DNA of 64,000 nucleotides from Yponomeuta sedellus (taxonomy: Eukaryota > Arthropoda > Insecta > Lepidoptera > Yponomeutidae): contig OW203731.1 of NCBI GenBank assembly GCA_934045075.1, positions 8,227,975-8,291,974 of the forward strand, given 5' to 3'. The translations under genes and the position numbers were made by a program. The notes beneath the pieces were generated by a model. It was given only the letters and a program-made list of their open reading frames with translations, searched no databases and was not told the origin of the DNA. This document shows, piece by piece, positions 34,719 to 45,600 of the stretch; the stretch's first letter is position 1, and each line of letters starts with the position of its first letter.

Positions 34719-36483
34719 CATATAACTAAGTTTTAAAGCTCTTTCATTTTTAGCATAAAGTGTTTATGTTTTCTTTATACCTCTGTGGTCTTATACATGC
34801 AAATTGTTGATTCCTCAAGGCACTCTAAATTTCGATTAAAATAATATATATATGATGGAGATTTTACAATCCAAATCCAAAATTACAGATTAATAAATAA
34901 ATAATCGTGTTTTTATAAATAAGGCTCTAAGGCTACTTCTGTCCTGGGCTTTATCTGTGTAGAAAACTTACAGATAATCTGTGGTAACAAATGCTGTATT
35001 ATTTGCTTCATTTCGTATAGGCAAATTGTACCTACTTTGAGATCTTCATAATATTGGGGTTGATCAAGTCACCGATTGACATAAAGCTGTTAGCAGTTCG
35101 CCTATGTACTTTTTAGTTTGTTTTTTGAGATCATAAAGAATTTTATTATTAGGTAATAGTTGACTGATTTAGTTTTATAATGGCACAAGTTTTAATGACA
35201 CAAAAATATTATTTTCCTTTATTTTATCGGCTTACTATAGATAACCAATGCAGGTACGGCTGTTTAAAGTATTCATACTGCGTAGGTAAATAAAATTATA
35301 TCAACTGTAAAATGTACGACAACTGTAGGATACAATTTTATTAAAAAGATTTATTATTATTATTAAATTCTTTGCTTTACTAGTAAACATTTTACATTTG
35401 GCGAGCTTAATACTAAATAGTATTTCCTTCTAGCCAACCAACAAGTGACGTGGAGAAGGTGGCTTTTGTGCACACACACCCATACACACACACACACACA
35501 CACACACCTGTTTTGTTTGTTTCCCGTAAAGGGTAGGCAAAGGTCTTCCTGTAAACTTTTTTTTCAGCGCCAGAAACAAAAACACAACGTTGGTACCAAC
35601 ACAACGATACTAATAAAAATACTACCGACCACGGTATTCCGAATTACGAAACGTAATAAATTGACCCAGATGTGTGTCTGATCCTATAAAAAATCGAAAT
35701 TACAATTACAATATGCCAATGAGTATAAAATGATGTTGACACATTTTTCATCTGAAAAAAGAGACAGTGTAGGCAATGTATTTCTGCTGGTATTTATTAT
35801 AGTAGTGTATTATTTCTGCTTAGCTTATTAATGAGTAATAATTTAGTCGTCATCACGTCGCACTAATGGTGATTCTGATGATGGCAGAAGTAGATATTTC
35901 CAACAGGTTCTAACAGTTCACTGCCTGGTTCACCGTTCACGTATTCGTCATTGCGGAAATATCATTGTTTAATGACCTCACAGCTTAAGGTGATTTTCTT
36001 AGCTCCCATGGACTGAGGCGTGATATTAGTGTGTAAATCTTATGTAAAAGGCTATGTAAAATCTGTGGTAAAACTATTGTCTGCTCCCACAGTCAAACCA
36101 AGTAATTAGTTTTGTGGGGCCTTACCTTATTATAACATATGTAACGTGTTCTCTTTTATATTAACAAATACAAAAATACAAATAAAATACAATTATGTAG
36201 CCCAATGTTACACGGGAATCTAAGACATAATCATGGTTATTATAACTTAATTCCTTTCAGCGGCTTTTGCGTGATTTGCGCTGTAAGAAGGCTGTCTTTA
36301 TCAGACAGAGACAAAATTAAATGATTTATCATTACGTATAGGAGATATAGATTTAGTTCAAAAAGATATAGATTAATTAATGTACCAGCTTACCTATACC
36401 TATTGAATAAAAGCATTGTAAATTATTATACACAGCCAGATTTTAGATTAAAATTAGGTAGGTACACTTTGTTTCAAATAAAA

Positions 36484-36714
36484 ACAGTCTGTTAGCTTTT
36501 AGAATATACCTCGGCTACTATCGGATAGAATCGGATATAGGTATTCGTGTAATAGAAACATCAGAACTAATACGACACTTAAATTTATTTAACTTTTCAA
36601 AATAGTGAAGAAAAGTTTTGTACAGAGCAGAAATAGTATTACACTCGTGTGCTTTCGGCGAAAACCAAAGCCTACTTTACAGCCCGAGGTAAATTCTAAA
36701 AGCTAACAGACTGT
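36484..36714. mobile_element. MITE with 31-bp terminal inverted repeats, copy 1
   Basis: The ends 36484-36514 and 36684-36714 (ACAGTCTGTTAGCTTTTAG...) are complementary at 30 of 31 positions. A second copy lies at 57628-57853. No clear target-site duplication was found, so the superfamily is open. Confidence 0.8.
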
Positions 36715-36719
36715 ACTAA

Positions 36720-37330
36720 TATGTAATTTTTTTATTGACATTTCATTTCATTTGGTAGAGAGGAAACGTACCTAGGTACAAAGCAGTTCCACTTAATTGT
36801 ATTGTATTTCTTTATTTCGGATAAATATCCATAGTAATGCACCTACTTACTTTCTACTGCTATGTAACAGAAAATCCGCAACTAATGGATTAGATTAGCA
36901 CGGCCAATATCTATCTAGGTATACCTAGGTGAAGCTAATTGACACAGAACTGTTTTTAGATTTTTCTGACGATTGCTTCCTTACGTAAGAGCTAAGAAAC
37001 GCTCTTAATTTTAGATTAGCAGTTATTGAGTTGATCTCTGCTGGTCAGATCCCCCACTCTCGAGGTTATTGTGTTCAAATTTTGTCACAACTACATGAAA
37101 TAAGTCAGAACCAACGACTTAGTAAACGTTTTAGTTGCAAGCAATTTCATTAAAATTATTGAAACTTCAGAGCGCATCTGAAACTGAAGGTTTAGGTATT
37201 TTGGCCAAATTATTAAATATTGCTTTAATAATTTCTCTAAAAAGAAGAAGTCGTGTAGTGTTCTGGTTTTAATTTTAGATTTCTTTGTCATTTTAATCTG
37301 TGCTACGTAAAGAGGTACATAGAGAATATA
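36720..37330. other. AT-rich intergenic DNA, nothing recognised
   Basis: No coding or RNA structure was seen. Confidence 0.3.
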
Positions 37331-37336
37331 AAAATG

Positions 37337-37480
37337 TATAATATAAAAATGAATCGCGGAATGTGTTGGTAAGCGCAAATCTCGAGAGCAGCTGAACCGA
37401 TTTTGCTAATTCTTTTTTTAGAATATTCCTTGAAGTACGAGGAGTTCTTACGGAGAGAGGAAAATAAAAAAAATAAAAAT
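37337..37480 (+). repeat. Non-autonomous Helitron, 3'-incomplete copy
   Basis: It closely matches 62883-63020 (ATATAAAAATGAATCGC, then GAATGTGTTGGTAAGCGC, then AGCTGAACCGATTTTGCTAA). The CTAG end is missing. Confidence 0.7.
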
Positions 37481-37499
37481 CGATGGTAGGCAGTTCATC

Positions 37500-37605
37500 A
37501 TAAAAAAGAAAATCACACAGATATTTCTTAAGTTAGGAGTACAGATGGTGGCCTTATCACTTAAAGTGATCGCTTCCAAACAACCTTTGGGTGGACTGGG
37601 GAAGT
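37500..37605 (+). repeat. LINE/SINE 3' tail repeat, copy 2
   Basis: It shares CACACAGATATTTCTTAAG, GAGTACAGATGGTGGCC and TTATCACTTAAAGTGATCGC with the copy at 45268-45400. Confidence 0.65.
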
Positions 37606-37907
37606 ATTATGTATTTGAAGAAACAAAGATGCGTGAAAAATGTGAAGCGTGTTGCGTTGTTGTCTGTACGTATTCTATTTAAAAACACAGTTCGTTCGTA
37701 TTTCCTCGAATACTCGGATAACCGCAGGACTGACCGCAGACCGGTGACATCAGTTATTAAACCAAAAAAATTACCCGACCGGTCGCGACCACTGAATCTA
37801 GGACATCTGCCCAGCCTTCCTCAGCCCGTGACGTCACACCCTTCTAAAGGGGGTACGACGACGTCGCGAGTTTTGTGGCGGGAAAATGTCACAAGAGCGG
37901 TGTCACA

Positions 37908-38297
37908 TAAGATTCAGGTTTTCGTCAACAACTGCCTGAGAAGCACCTTACTAAGACACTGGCCCAACACCATCTCAAATTCAGAGCTGTGGCATACTAC
38001 AAAACAAAAGCGAACAGAACCCAAATGGCGTTGGCTAAGACACACCTTTCGAAGACCACACCACACCACATTCCGAAGGTGGCTCTCGACTGGAAACCGG
38101 CCGGAGGCTTACGACGACCCGGAAGACCGTACCAGACGTGGAAGCCTGATCCGTTCTCGCTGAGACGAAGGAGAAGGGAGTCACTTGGAGTCACTGGAGG
38201 TACCATCCTTAGCCATGAAGAGAGATAAATGGAAAGCCCTTGAGTCAGCCCCAGACTCCGTGGAGGAGTAAGGGACCAAAGAAGAGAAGAAGAAGTA
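37908..38297 (+). mobile_element. RTE-type LINE, 3' end with frameshifts
   Basis: This is the C-terminal part of an RTE-type reverse transcriptase protein, 5'-truncated. Frame 1 gives IQVFVNNCLRSTLLRHWPNT, then ISNSELW, then KWRWLRHTFRRPHH. It matches the RTE pattern 'Q.F.N.CLR.IL...WP.TISN..LW...KWRW.GHTLR+P'. At about 38070 the frame moves and gives ALDWKPAGGLRRPGRP, the next conserved block. A third frame (38215-38271) gives MKRDKWKALESAPDSVEE and a stop. The tail is a short GAA/AAG repeat to 38297, typical of RTE elements. Two frameshifts make it inactive. Confidence 0.85.
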
Positions 38298-38375
38298 AAT
38301 GTCAGAATTTGACAATGAATGTGATTTCTCGTGATTTTTAAGTCAAAACGTGTGACTCGCGTCGTTGTTCTACCG
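38298..38375 (+). repeat. ~80-bp dispersed repeat, copy 2
   Basis: It matches 14195-14278, begins AATGTCAGAATTTGACAA and directly abuts the RTE tail. Confidence 0.5.
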
Positions 38376-38400
38376 AGTTAGTGCATTACTGGTCACTTTC

Positions 38401-38452
38401 GCCAATTCGTCACTATCGTTAATTCGTCACTTTCCCAATTCGTCAATTTCTT
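38401..38452 (+). repeat. Short tandem repeat of AATTCGTCACT units
   Basis: Three units of about 17 bp share AATTCGTCA(C/A)T. Confidence 0.7.
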
Positions 38453-38692
38453 AAAAATCTTTAACTCTATGCTGATCATTATTTTCTTAGTTCAATCTAC
38501 TCATCTACAGATTTCTTTCTCAACATTTCTTTTTTTGTAGTGAAAACGTCTTTTCCGTTTTTCATAGCCTTATAAAAAATAATTAATAAAATAACGTGGT
38601 AAAGACTTATCGCTGAGCATAGGTACCTAAAAATTCTTCTTCCTTACGGACGTATTGAAAATGTTGTCCTTTTTTGAAGTCGACTTTTTTTA

Positions 38693-38905
38693 ATTAGCCT
38701 GTTTAGTGTCCCACTGCTGGGCAAAGGCCTTCCCTTTAGCTTTATCCTCTCTGTCCGCGGCAGAAAGATTGTGAGGTGTTCCGTCATCTCCGTTTTGGTC
38801 GGCCACGTTTACGGTGTCCGTCGCGTGGGACCCGGTCAGTGGCAACTTTCGCCCATCTGTGTAGGCCCATACGACTAACGAAGATGGACTAACTCCCAGT
38901 TTCTC
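38693..38905 (-). repeat. SINE/LINE-derived repeat with 'GTCCCACTGCTGGGCAAAGG' end
   Basis: The block GTCCCACTGCTGGGCAAAGG near 38708 is a frequent end of lepidopteran retro-repeats. The following 200 bp has no other match in this window. It stops right beside the left inverted end at 38919. Confidence 0.5.
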
Positions 38906-38918
38906 GCATACTAACAAT

Positions 38919-40605
38919 ATCCCAACAAGGAAAGTAATCTTATAAAAAATATAATAAGTCTGCCTCTACTAATAACGTACTTATAAAGATATTATTTTTG
39001 ACTATTTTACTTAAAAATGCCTTCGACAAGATGTAACATACTCAAGAGCATTCGTTTTTATATCACAGTCTTGTAAACAGCTACTATATTATCTTATAAG
39101 ATACTTATTGGAACAAGTATCCTATAATTGTTTTCAGCAAGATCAAATAGTCCTGAATATTATATTGATCCTATAATAGTATTCTGTAAGAGAACAAGAT
39201 ATTATAACACACTAAGCTAATATAATTATAAGCTCGCGTCTTTAAAGTTTTGTTCAAGACTCTTTTAAGTGTAACAATACTTAATTAGAGCGATATTAGA
39301 TCAAACAACCGTGTAAGCTACTAGATCAAGCAATTTATTAGTAAACGTCCACTGTTTAGTTTTGATTCAGTTATTGAAATTCGTTGTGTGAAAATTGTTT
39401 ATTATGGATATAAGCGATTGGAAACGATTTAAAAGGAGCGGTGGTTATAGAAGAAAAGTGACAAACAAGTATAAAGAATTACTGAAGCCATATTCTCCAG
39501 TAATATTTCCATCGTTATTAGAAACTAACTATGGTGCGCCAAGTGCAAATACAGGGAAAGTAAATGAGGGTTCCGCAATGGAAAATATTTTTTTACCCAT
39601 AACCCATCGCTCGGAGATGGAAGAAGTCAAAAAATTGTAGAAGAATACGACTCTGATGTCGACGAAAGTACTGAGCATGAAAAAAATCATGAATTGCGTG
39701 AAGGTGTAAAAAGTTGGGCCATAAAATTTAATATACCCCACATAGCCCTGAATGAACTATCTACAATTTTAAACGCAAGACTAGGTAATGTAATGTTTTT
39801 AGATGACGACAAGAATCTGTAACCTGTTGATTTAGGTATACATATTAATAAAGTTGATTTATATATTATAAGGCCGATTCCGTGAGGAACCCTAATTTGT
39901 TTTAATATGGAGGCAAGTTATCTGGATTGAAACTGTCATAAGTACTAATTTGCCTGTAATAGTCCCACAAGATACTCAATGCAGAGTATTTTCAAAACAC
40001 GGCGAATGTTCGCAAGAATTATAGAAATATTTTATAACAATAATTATGCAGTGTGCTCTTTTTCAAATGGCGTTGTAATATTAATCAAATTTTGGTAGAC
40101 ATTTGCAATAAAAATGACTTCCCCGGCGAGTTCACACACTATTTTATTAATATATTCCTGCACTTCAACAATGGTACCTTCATTAAATTACAATATTTAA
40201 AACTGTTTAGCAATAGGATGTATACTTACATTTTTTATTTTCTGCACCAACCAGCCGAAACAAGAACAAAACAGTTAATAAAATGTACTTGTAACTAATA
40301 GCCAAGTACATTACCAGTACATTGTAAGCAAGATTGCTCTAGTAAAATACTTATGTCAGATATCAACAAGAGTGTTTGTCCTTAAAAATGTTTCTCCTAG
40401 AAACTATATAGGAGCAATTGCCTTTCCGTAAGTGTATAATAGGACTTAGTGACATTCTGCAAGTTGATTATAAAATCATTATAAGAAGCAACACTCTAAT
40501 AACTGCGCCCAAAACCCATATTTGTAGCTAACTACAAATATTTTATAAGTACAAAAAAAAGTACTCTTCAAGAATACTGGGAGTACAAATTTTCCTTGTT
40601 GGGAT
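38919..40605. mobile_element. Candidate DNA transposon with 15-bp inverted ends
   Basis: ATCCCAACAAGGAAA at 38919-38933 is the exact reverse complement of 40591-40605, and similarity continues outward with a small indel. The interior has recurring CTTATAAG, ACAAGTA and TATTATA motifs near both ends and an ORF remnant (39404-39822). No clean target-site duplication is visible. The superfamily is unknown. Confidence 0.55.
39404..39822 (+). pseudogene. Broken ORF of a transposon-like protein, unrecognised family
   Basis: From the ATG at 39404 the frame reads MDISDWKRFKRSGGYRRKVT, then NKYKELLKPYSP, to a stop at 39640. A shifted frame then gives VEEYDSDVDESTEHEKNHEL, then REGVKSWAIKFNIPHIALNE, then LSTILNARLG, ending at 39822. 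The order is a basic start, an acidic linker, then a 'WAIKFNIPHIALNELSTIL' block. I have seen this in uncharacterised, mobile-element-associated insect proteins, but I cannot name the family. It lies between the inverted ends of the candidate transposon. The frameshift near 39640 means it is not intact. The call rests on pattern memory and position only. Confidence 0.5.
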
Positions 40606-40971
40606 GTTAATCTACTGTTAACAACTGTCAAACTGGTCAGCTGACAACTGTTGGCAATAGATTAACGGCTTGTTATTGAACCAGAAACCGGGGTTTGTCG
40701 GCTAAAAAGTGAAAAATGTGGATGGTTCTCCCGGTGATATATTCTATTCGTAGGTAGGAAGGAACCCGCTGAATCGATATTAAAATCTTAATATAGCCAG
40801 ACGGTAGTCGCGGCCCGTCGGTCGGTATAAACACGCGATTGCGGACAATTATTATCTCGAGTGTGTGTCCGTAAATAAGTACCTATGTATTTGTACCTAA
40901 ATGGGGACAGAAGTCTCCTCGTCTGACGCCTAGCTTGTTCGTTGTGTTCGGTACAGTCGACAGCAGAGCTT

Positions 40972-41014
40972 ATAACTAAGCAGAGCGAACAGACAGTTCG
41001 CTCTGCTTAGTTAT
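40972..41014. repeat. Perfect 19-bp hairpin, 5-nt loop
   Basis: ATAACTAAGCAGAGCGAAC and its exact reverse complement are separated by AGACA. Confidence 0.95.
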
Positions 41015-41185
41015 ATTACGGGCGACTATATTTGTTTAATTCTTATAAAAAAAACTGCAAGGTAACAATACAAATAGTAAATAATACACGTAACATCTAA
41101 ATGACTTTGCCATTACAATTAAAAGGCAAATTTAATATACATTCTACTCTAGAATCAGTCGAAACTAAACTAAAAATTAGATAGA

Positions 41186-41294
41186 TAGAGAACACTTCTT
41201 CTTCTTCATCAGGCTATATTAGTCCACTGCTGGACATAGCCCTCTCGTAATGAGCGCTATAGCGCCCTGTCTTCAGCTTGCTTAGAGAACACTT
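41186..41294 (-). mobile_element. 85-bp 'VQQW' LINE insertion with 12-bp target-site duplication
   Basis: TAGAGAACACTT at 41186-41197 and 41283-41294 flanks an insert of only 85 bp. On the - strand it reads AEDRAL, a stop in place of W, then RSLREGYVQQWTNIA. It ends at the stop codon in TGATGAAGAAGAAG. Confidence 0.9.
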
Positions 41295-41937
41295 ACTAAA
41301 CATTAATTTATTGTACAGTCGACAGCACATTAACTTTTATACGTGTTCATACTCTATTCAGTTACGTTACAGGCGATTTTGCAACAAACTTGTAAAGGTT
41401 GACCTGTTGCCGACTGCACAGAAGTAAGTGCACCGTGCAGAAGATGCAACGTAATTTTCAACTCGATCGTTAGTTCAGCATATGCCATGTATCTTTATTT
41501 GAATAAAATTAGCGGATTATTACGTCTTTGACATAGTTTCGGTTTGAATAAAAATTTAAAAAGTATATAAATGTGGTGGAATCTATAATTCCGAAACTAA
41601 CAGCTTTGGCGTTCTTTAAGTAAACAGTATACGTCATATATATTTTATAAAAAGTTGATTCCTTTAGAACAGTCTTAAGACCTTGGGGGTTAAAGCCCGT
41701 TTATAGGAAAAGTTCCTCTCATAAGCCGACTTTAAGTCCGTTTTAGGAATGTTTTGGTGGGTACTATGTTTTTAAATGAGCTAGTTTGTTTTTATAATTA
41801 TATATTTTTTTAATTTGATCACGGCTTTTGCAGTCCATTCAATGTACTTTACTACTAGGTCATGCTTTTAAAATATAAAAAAAAAGTTACATTACTTACT
41901 AGTAACGTATCACGGCGACAGTAAAAAACTTTTTGTG

Positions 41938-42170
41938 AAGCTGTATAATTTTAAAAACCTATTTAGAGGCTAAAAATTCCACCCATGCCGGGATTCAAAC
42001 CCGCGAGATCTGGCTATACGTGCCAGCGCTCTTCCTGAGCTAATGGGCGACTCACTCAGAGAAATTTCGAACCTCTTTACAATACTCCCTGTATTACGTA
42101 CATAAATAGGTTTTGAAAATTGTCCTTAGCACGGGTTAGTGCATTAAAAAGAATATAATGAGGCTGTATA
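41938..42170 (-). mobile_element. tRNA-headed fold-back SINE, copy B
   Basis: The tRNA-like core lies at 41981-42050 on the - strand (B box GGGTTTGAATCCC, slightly decayed). After the leader, on the + strand, comes an ATAAATAGGTTTTG piece: the element's own tail in opposite orientation. It is followed by CACGGGTTAGTGCATTAAA. GCTGTATA at 41940-41947 and 42163-42170 is a probable target-site duplication. Confidence 0.8.
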
Positions 42171-42174
42171 GTTA

Positions 42175-43430
42175 AGGTTCATACAATATTCTACTAGTCT
42201 AACCAGAATACAGTCATATTCAACTAGTCTAACCCGACATGATTGACAGGAAAATTCTGCTAGAGAGGGAAAGAGGAAAGGTTCGTACGTTTTTCAACCT
42301 TCTGTTTCAACCAACGCAGTCGTTGTTAAATCACCAGAGTGGCTGAAGTGCGCGAGCGCCGCGTAGTGCAGTAGCTTACGAAGTTACTACGATCGTACGA
42401 GAGCTTAGTGATGGCCGTTCGTAGTGTGGCAATGGACGGTTGCACCTTGTACGATACCAGTAACGACAAACATTATCTGAAAAATGGAAATTAAAAAAGC
42501 ATTTTTAACACCAATAAATTATGGTTACAGTGTAAGTAGGAACTAAGTTTCTTAAGTAGCGCAATGTTTTTTTGGTGCGATTACAGTAAAATTAAGGTGA
42601 ATTAATCAATGTTCCCTACACTAGTGTAGGCCTAGGCACAGCCTGTATCGTAGGGAACGGTAGACAGATTGTACATAACTATGAGAGCATGGTTTCGGCA
42701 AGTAGCATTAAGTAATTAAAGTGACCCTAAATTCAATGCTTCATGAAAAGTTCCTACATTTACTAACGCTGCTGTGTGAACATTGTTTGAATACTAGTCC
42801 GACGATGTAGTGCAGTTACGGTTATCATCATCCAATGTGTAGCCGTCCATCCAGTAGAATAAACGCAAGTCAATCCAATGTGTAGTGGTCGTTTCCTACA
42901 AGCGAACCGTATTTTATATTATGAGGCTGATACACATGCTTGGTCGAAAATACTGTCCAATTTCAATTGACGTTATCCTTATTTGTCAAATGATTGTTGG
43001 TTTTATACTAATAAGTGGAATGTACGTCAGGTACAGACCAACCTATCAAAGGCAATCATTCTGCATCGGGCCATCGGCCAATTCCGATTGGTCCCCTGAA
43101 TCGATTATTTGCTTCGGTCTAATCACATCTAACCATCATTCGGTAGCCATGGGTGTCTGTTTAATCTACCAGCCCACGAACGGCCACTGCTGAGCACAGC
43201 CTTTTTATCTTTACGTCACGTCAACCTAAATCTAATGCAATTGTGTACTCCATGAACGTTCAAAGAGCCCTTACTCAGCCGGATACTGACACAAAACTGA
43301 TACAAATCGGTCGCATTTCGCCGTGCGCGCAGTTACATCACTACATGCGCGTACGCGCGCCGGCTGACAAGGACGTCGACCCCGCCACAGCCTTGAGCTC
43401 CAGCCGACTGACTCTACACTACACCGCACC
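42175..43430. other. Intergenic DNA, nothing recognised
   Basis: The + frames at 42885-43193 and 43243-43434 show no known motif. The second lies in a locally GC-richer stretch. Confidence 0.3.
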
Positions 43431-43432
43431 GT

Positions 43433-43720
43433 AAATACAACTTCAGTATCACCAGAGGCACGGCTCGTAGTAAGATTATAAATTCGTCCTACTGCATGGT
43501 TCAGGGCAGCCCACTGCGGATTGGCGATTTCAAGTGCTGACGGCAATGGAGAGTAATCTTCTCTTTAATCCTAACAAATACAACTTCAGTGAGACCACAG
43601 GCACGGCTCATAGTAAGTAAGATTATAAATATATCGTACTGCATGGCTCAGAGCAGCCCATTGCGGATCGGCGATTTCAAGTGCGGATTGAGTAATATGT
43701 TTAATCTCTTTAATCCTAAC
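43433..43720 (+). repeat. Tandem duplication, two units of 143 and 145 bp
   Basis: Each unit starts AAATACAACTTCAGT and ends CTCTTTAATCCTAAC. Inside are GGCACGGCTC, ACTGCATGG and GGCGATTTCAAGTGC, the last being part of the 'CACAGGCCTTCTCT' repeat family. Confidence 0.85.
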
Positions 43721-43729
43721 AAAAATTGA

Positions 43730-45000
43730 GGAGTATCATGTGAAAACTTACTTTTTGGCCGAACACTCACAATCGGAATGCCTATCTGAATTCAGAAACA
43801 GTATGAAAACGAATCGCGCTTATGCCACATGCAGCAAGCATAAGCTGTTGTCTACCGTTCAGTAAATGTTTTGGTCTTGCTAAACCGTCTTTACAGAACA
43901 AGAGCTATCTTGTTACACATATTATAAGAGCTAGTATGACTTGAGAATCCATTCACTTTTTCATTCATTCACTTTCTGAACTCAGACTATTCGGCCAACG
44001 TTCTTTCTTCTCTTGTCAAAACTTAAAAAAAATTGTGCCAATGTTATCTCTCATTTATTTACAAATCAGAGTTATCGTGCCCTCCAAATGAAGTGTAATC
44101 AATCTGTTGTTCTATTTTATTCATGTTTATGCTCAACGCACTCCGAGTGACTGACTCTACACAGCTTTTGCCATTAGTAAGCCTGGTTCTTACACTGGCT
44201 TACAAAGTGTTTGAAACTAGGGGCCACCAGAATCCGAGCCTATGCTTGGCATAGTACAGCATCTGCCAACAATGGCTGGGCTACGCTTGAGTGTGCTCTA
44301 TGGGGTTATGGGAACTTGTACATTGTTTCTTGATTTGTAGAGGTTGAGTGTAATAACACAAAATGAAGACTACAAACTTGAATTTTGCCAATTACTGTCA
44401 TTTAGCACCAATATCACCAATATCATACTAAAGTTACATCACGAACCAGAGTACAAACATAAAATATGAGTGATTTTATAATTTTATGTATAGAGATAGA
44501 AAATTTGTAAAAGCTCTAAGACTATAGTAATGGCAAACTTCATCAATTTTAATTGACATTTTGGAGTGATTCATCCTTTTGTCGTTACTAGGAGTATGGA
44601 AGGCTCAGAGTAAACCAAAGTGTGTTCATCAGCTGTGTATGTATATTGTAGAGCATACGGACAGTCTGTGGCGCGCTTATCGCGTAGGAATACGAAAGGA
44701 ATAACATACGATGAGGTACCATAGTACATAATGATAAAGATTTTCTTTCGTGCCTACTTCAAGTCATAACCGGCTTTTCATAGAGTGACAATCCGATGGA
44801 AAAAACGTACTTGGAGTTTAGCTATTTTTTTTATAAATACTAGACTATTCCGTCTCGCACCATCGGCAGTGGCGCGGGCGCAACTCGCTTGTAGAATTTC
44901 TACTGGTATGTACCCTAAGAACCCTATGACTTTAAGCCTGATGATAGTAGAATGATTCTATTTATTATTTTTCCAATTAGGGTAACTATTTAAATAATAA
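43730..45000. other. AT-rich intergenic DNA, nothing recognised
   Basis: No coding or RNA structure was seen. Confidence 0.3.
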
Positions 45001-45245
45001 ATAATAAATAAATATTCATGGACATATTACACAGATCTCGTTAGCCCTATACTAAGTACAACTAAATGACTTGTGTTACAGGTGCTAACTCGACGATAGA
45101 TTTAATACAATAAATACATAGATAACATCCAAGACCCGAGACAAACTAGAAAAGTTCGTTTCCTAGTTTGACCCGGCCGGGGATCGAACCCGAGACCTTC
45201 GGTTTTACAGTCAGCGCGCCAAGCCGCTGCGCCACCGAGGCCGTC
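45001..45245 (-). repeat. tRNA-headed SINE (second family)
   Basis: On the - strand the head reads GGCCTCGGTGGCGCAGCGGC with a B box GGTTCGATCCC. It is followed by a body with CGGGTCTTGGATGTTATC and TAACACAAGTCATTTAG and an AT-rich tail. The layout matches a common lepidopteran SINE. Confidence 0.8.
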
Positions 45246-45267
45246 TCTGTATAAATGTATAAATAGA

Positions 45268-45400
45268 AAGATAGAGAACACTTTATTGTACATAAAAATG
45301 GAAATTACACAGTTATTTCTTAACCTAAGAGTACAGACGGCGGCCTTATCACTAAAAGTGATCTCTTCCAGACAACCTTTGGATGAACTGGACTAATACA
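45268..45400 (+). repeat. LINE/SINE 3' tail repeat, copy 3
   Basis: AGAGAACACTTTATTGTAC, AAATTACACAGTTATTTCTT and TTATCACTAAAAGTGATCTC are shared with 37500-37605 and 5772-5850. Confidence 0.7.
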
Positions 45401-45600
45401 TTAGAGAAGGAAGTAGATATGGGTCATTCTTTGGGACTCATTTTTCAAGCGGCATCGCTTAAAAATAATGGAAATCGAAAACCCAGCCAGCCACTTTTTT
45501 TTTCAGGCATACCTATAATCATCTTTTAATTGGGTAATTCATAATTTTTAAATTATCTTTACATTAACTGTAGTAAAAAAATTAAAACACCCCCATTCTT

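Larger units (their letters stand above)
34200..36480. other. AT-rich intergenic DNA with two hairpins and a (CA)n tract
   Basis: No gene was recognised. The (CA)n tract is at about 35470-35508. A LINE-tail-like stretch lies at 35340-35460. Confidence 0.35.

Noticed and set aside
42606..42659. Hairpin GTTCCCTACACTAG... with GTAGGGAAC
   Set aside because: Only the outer ends pair well; the interior does not, so I did not count it among the near-perfect hairpins.
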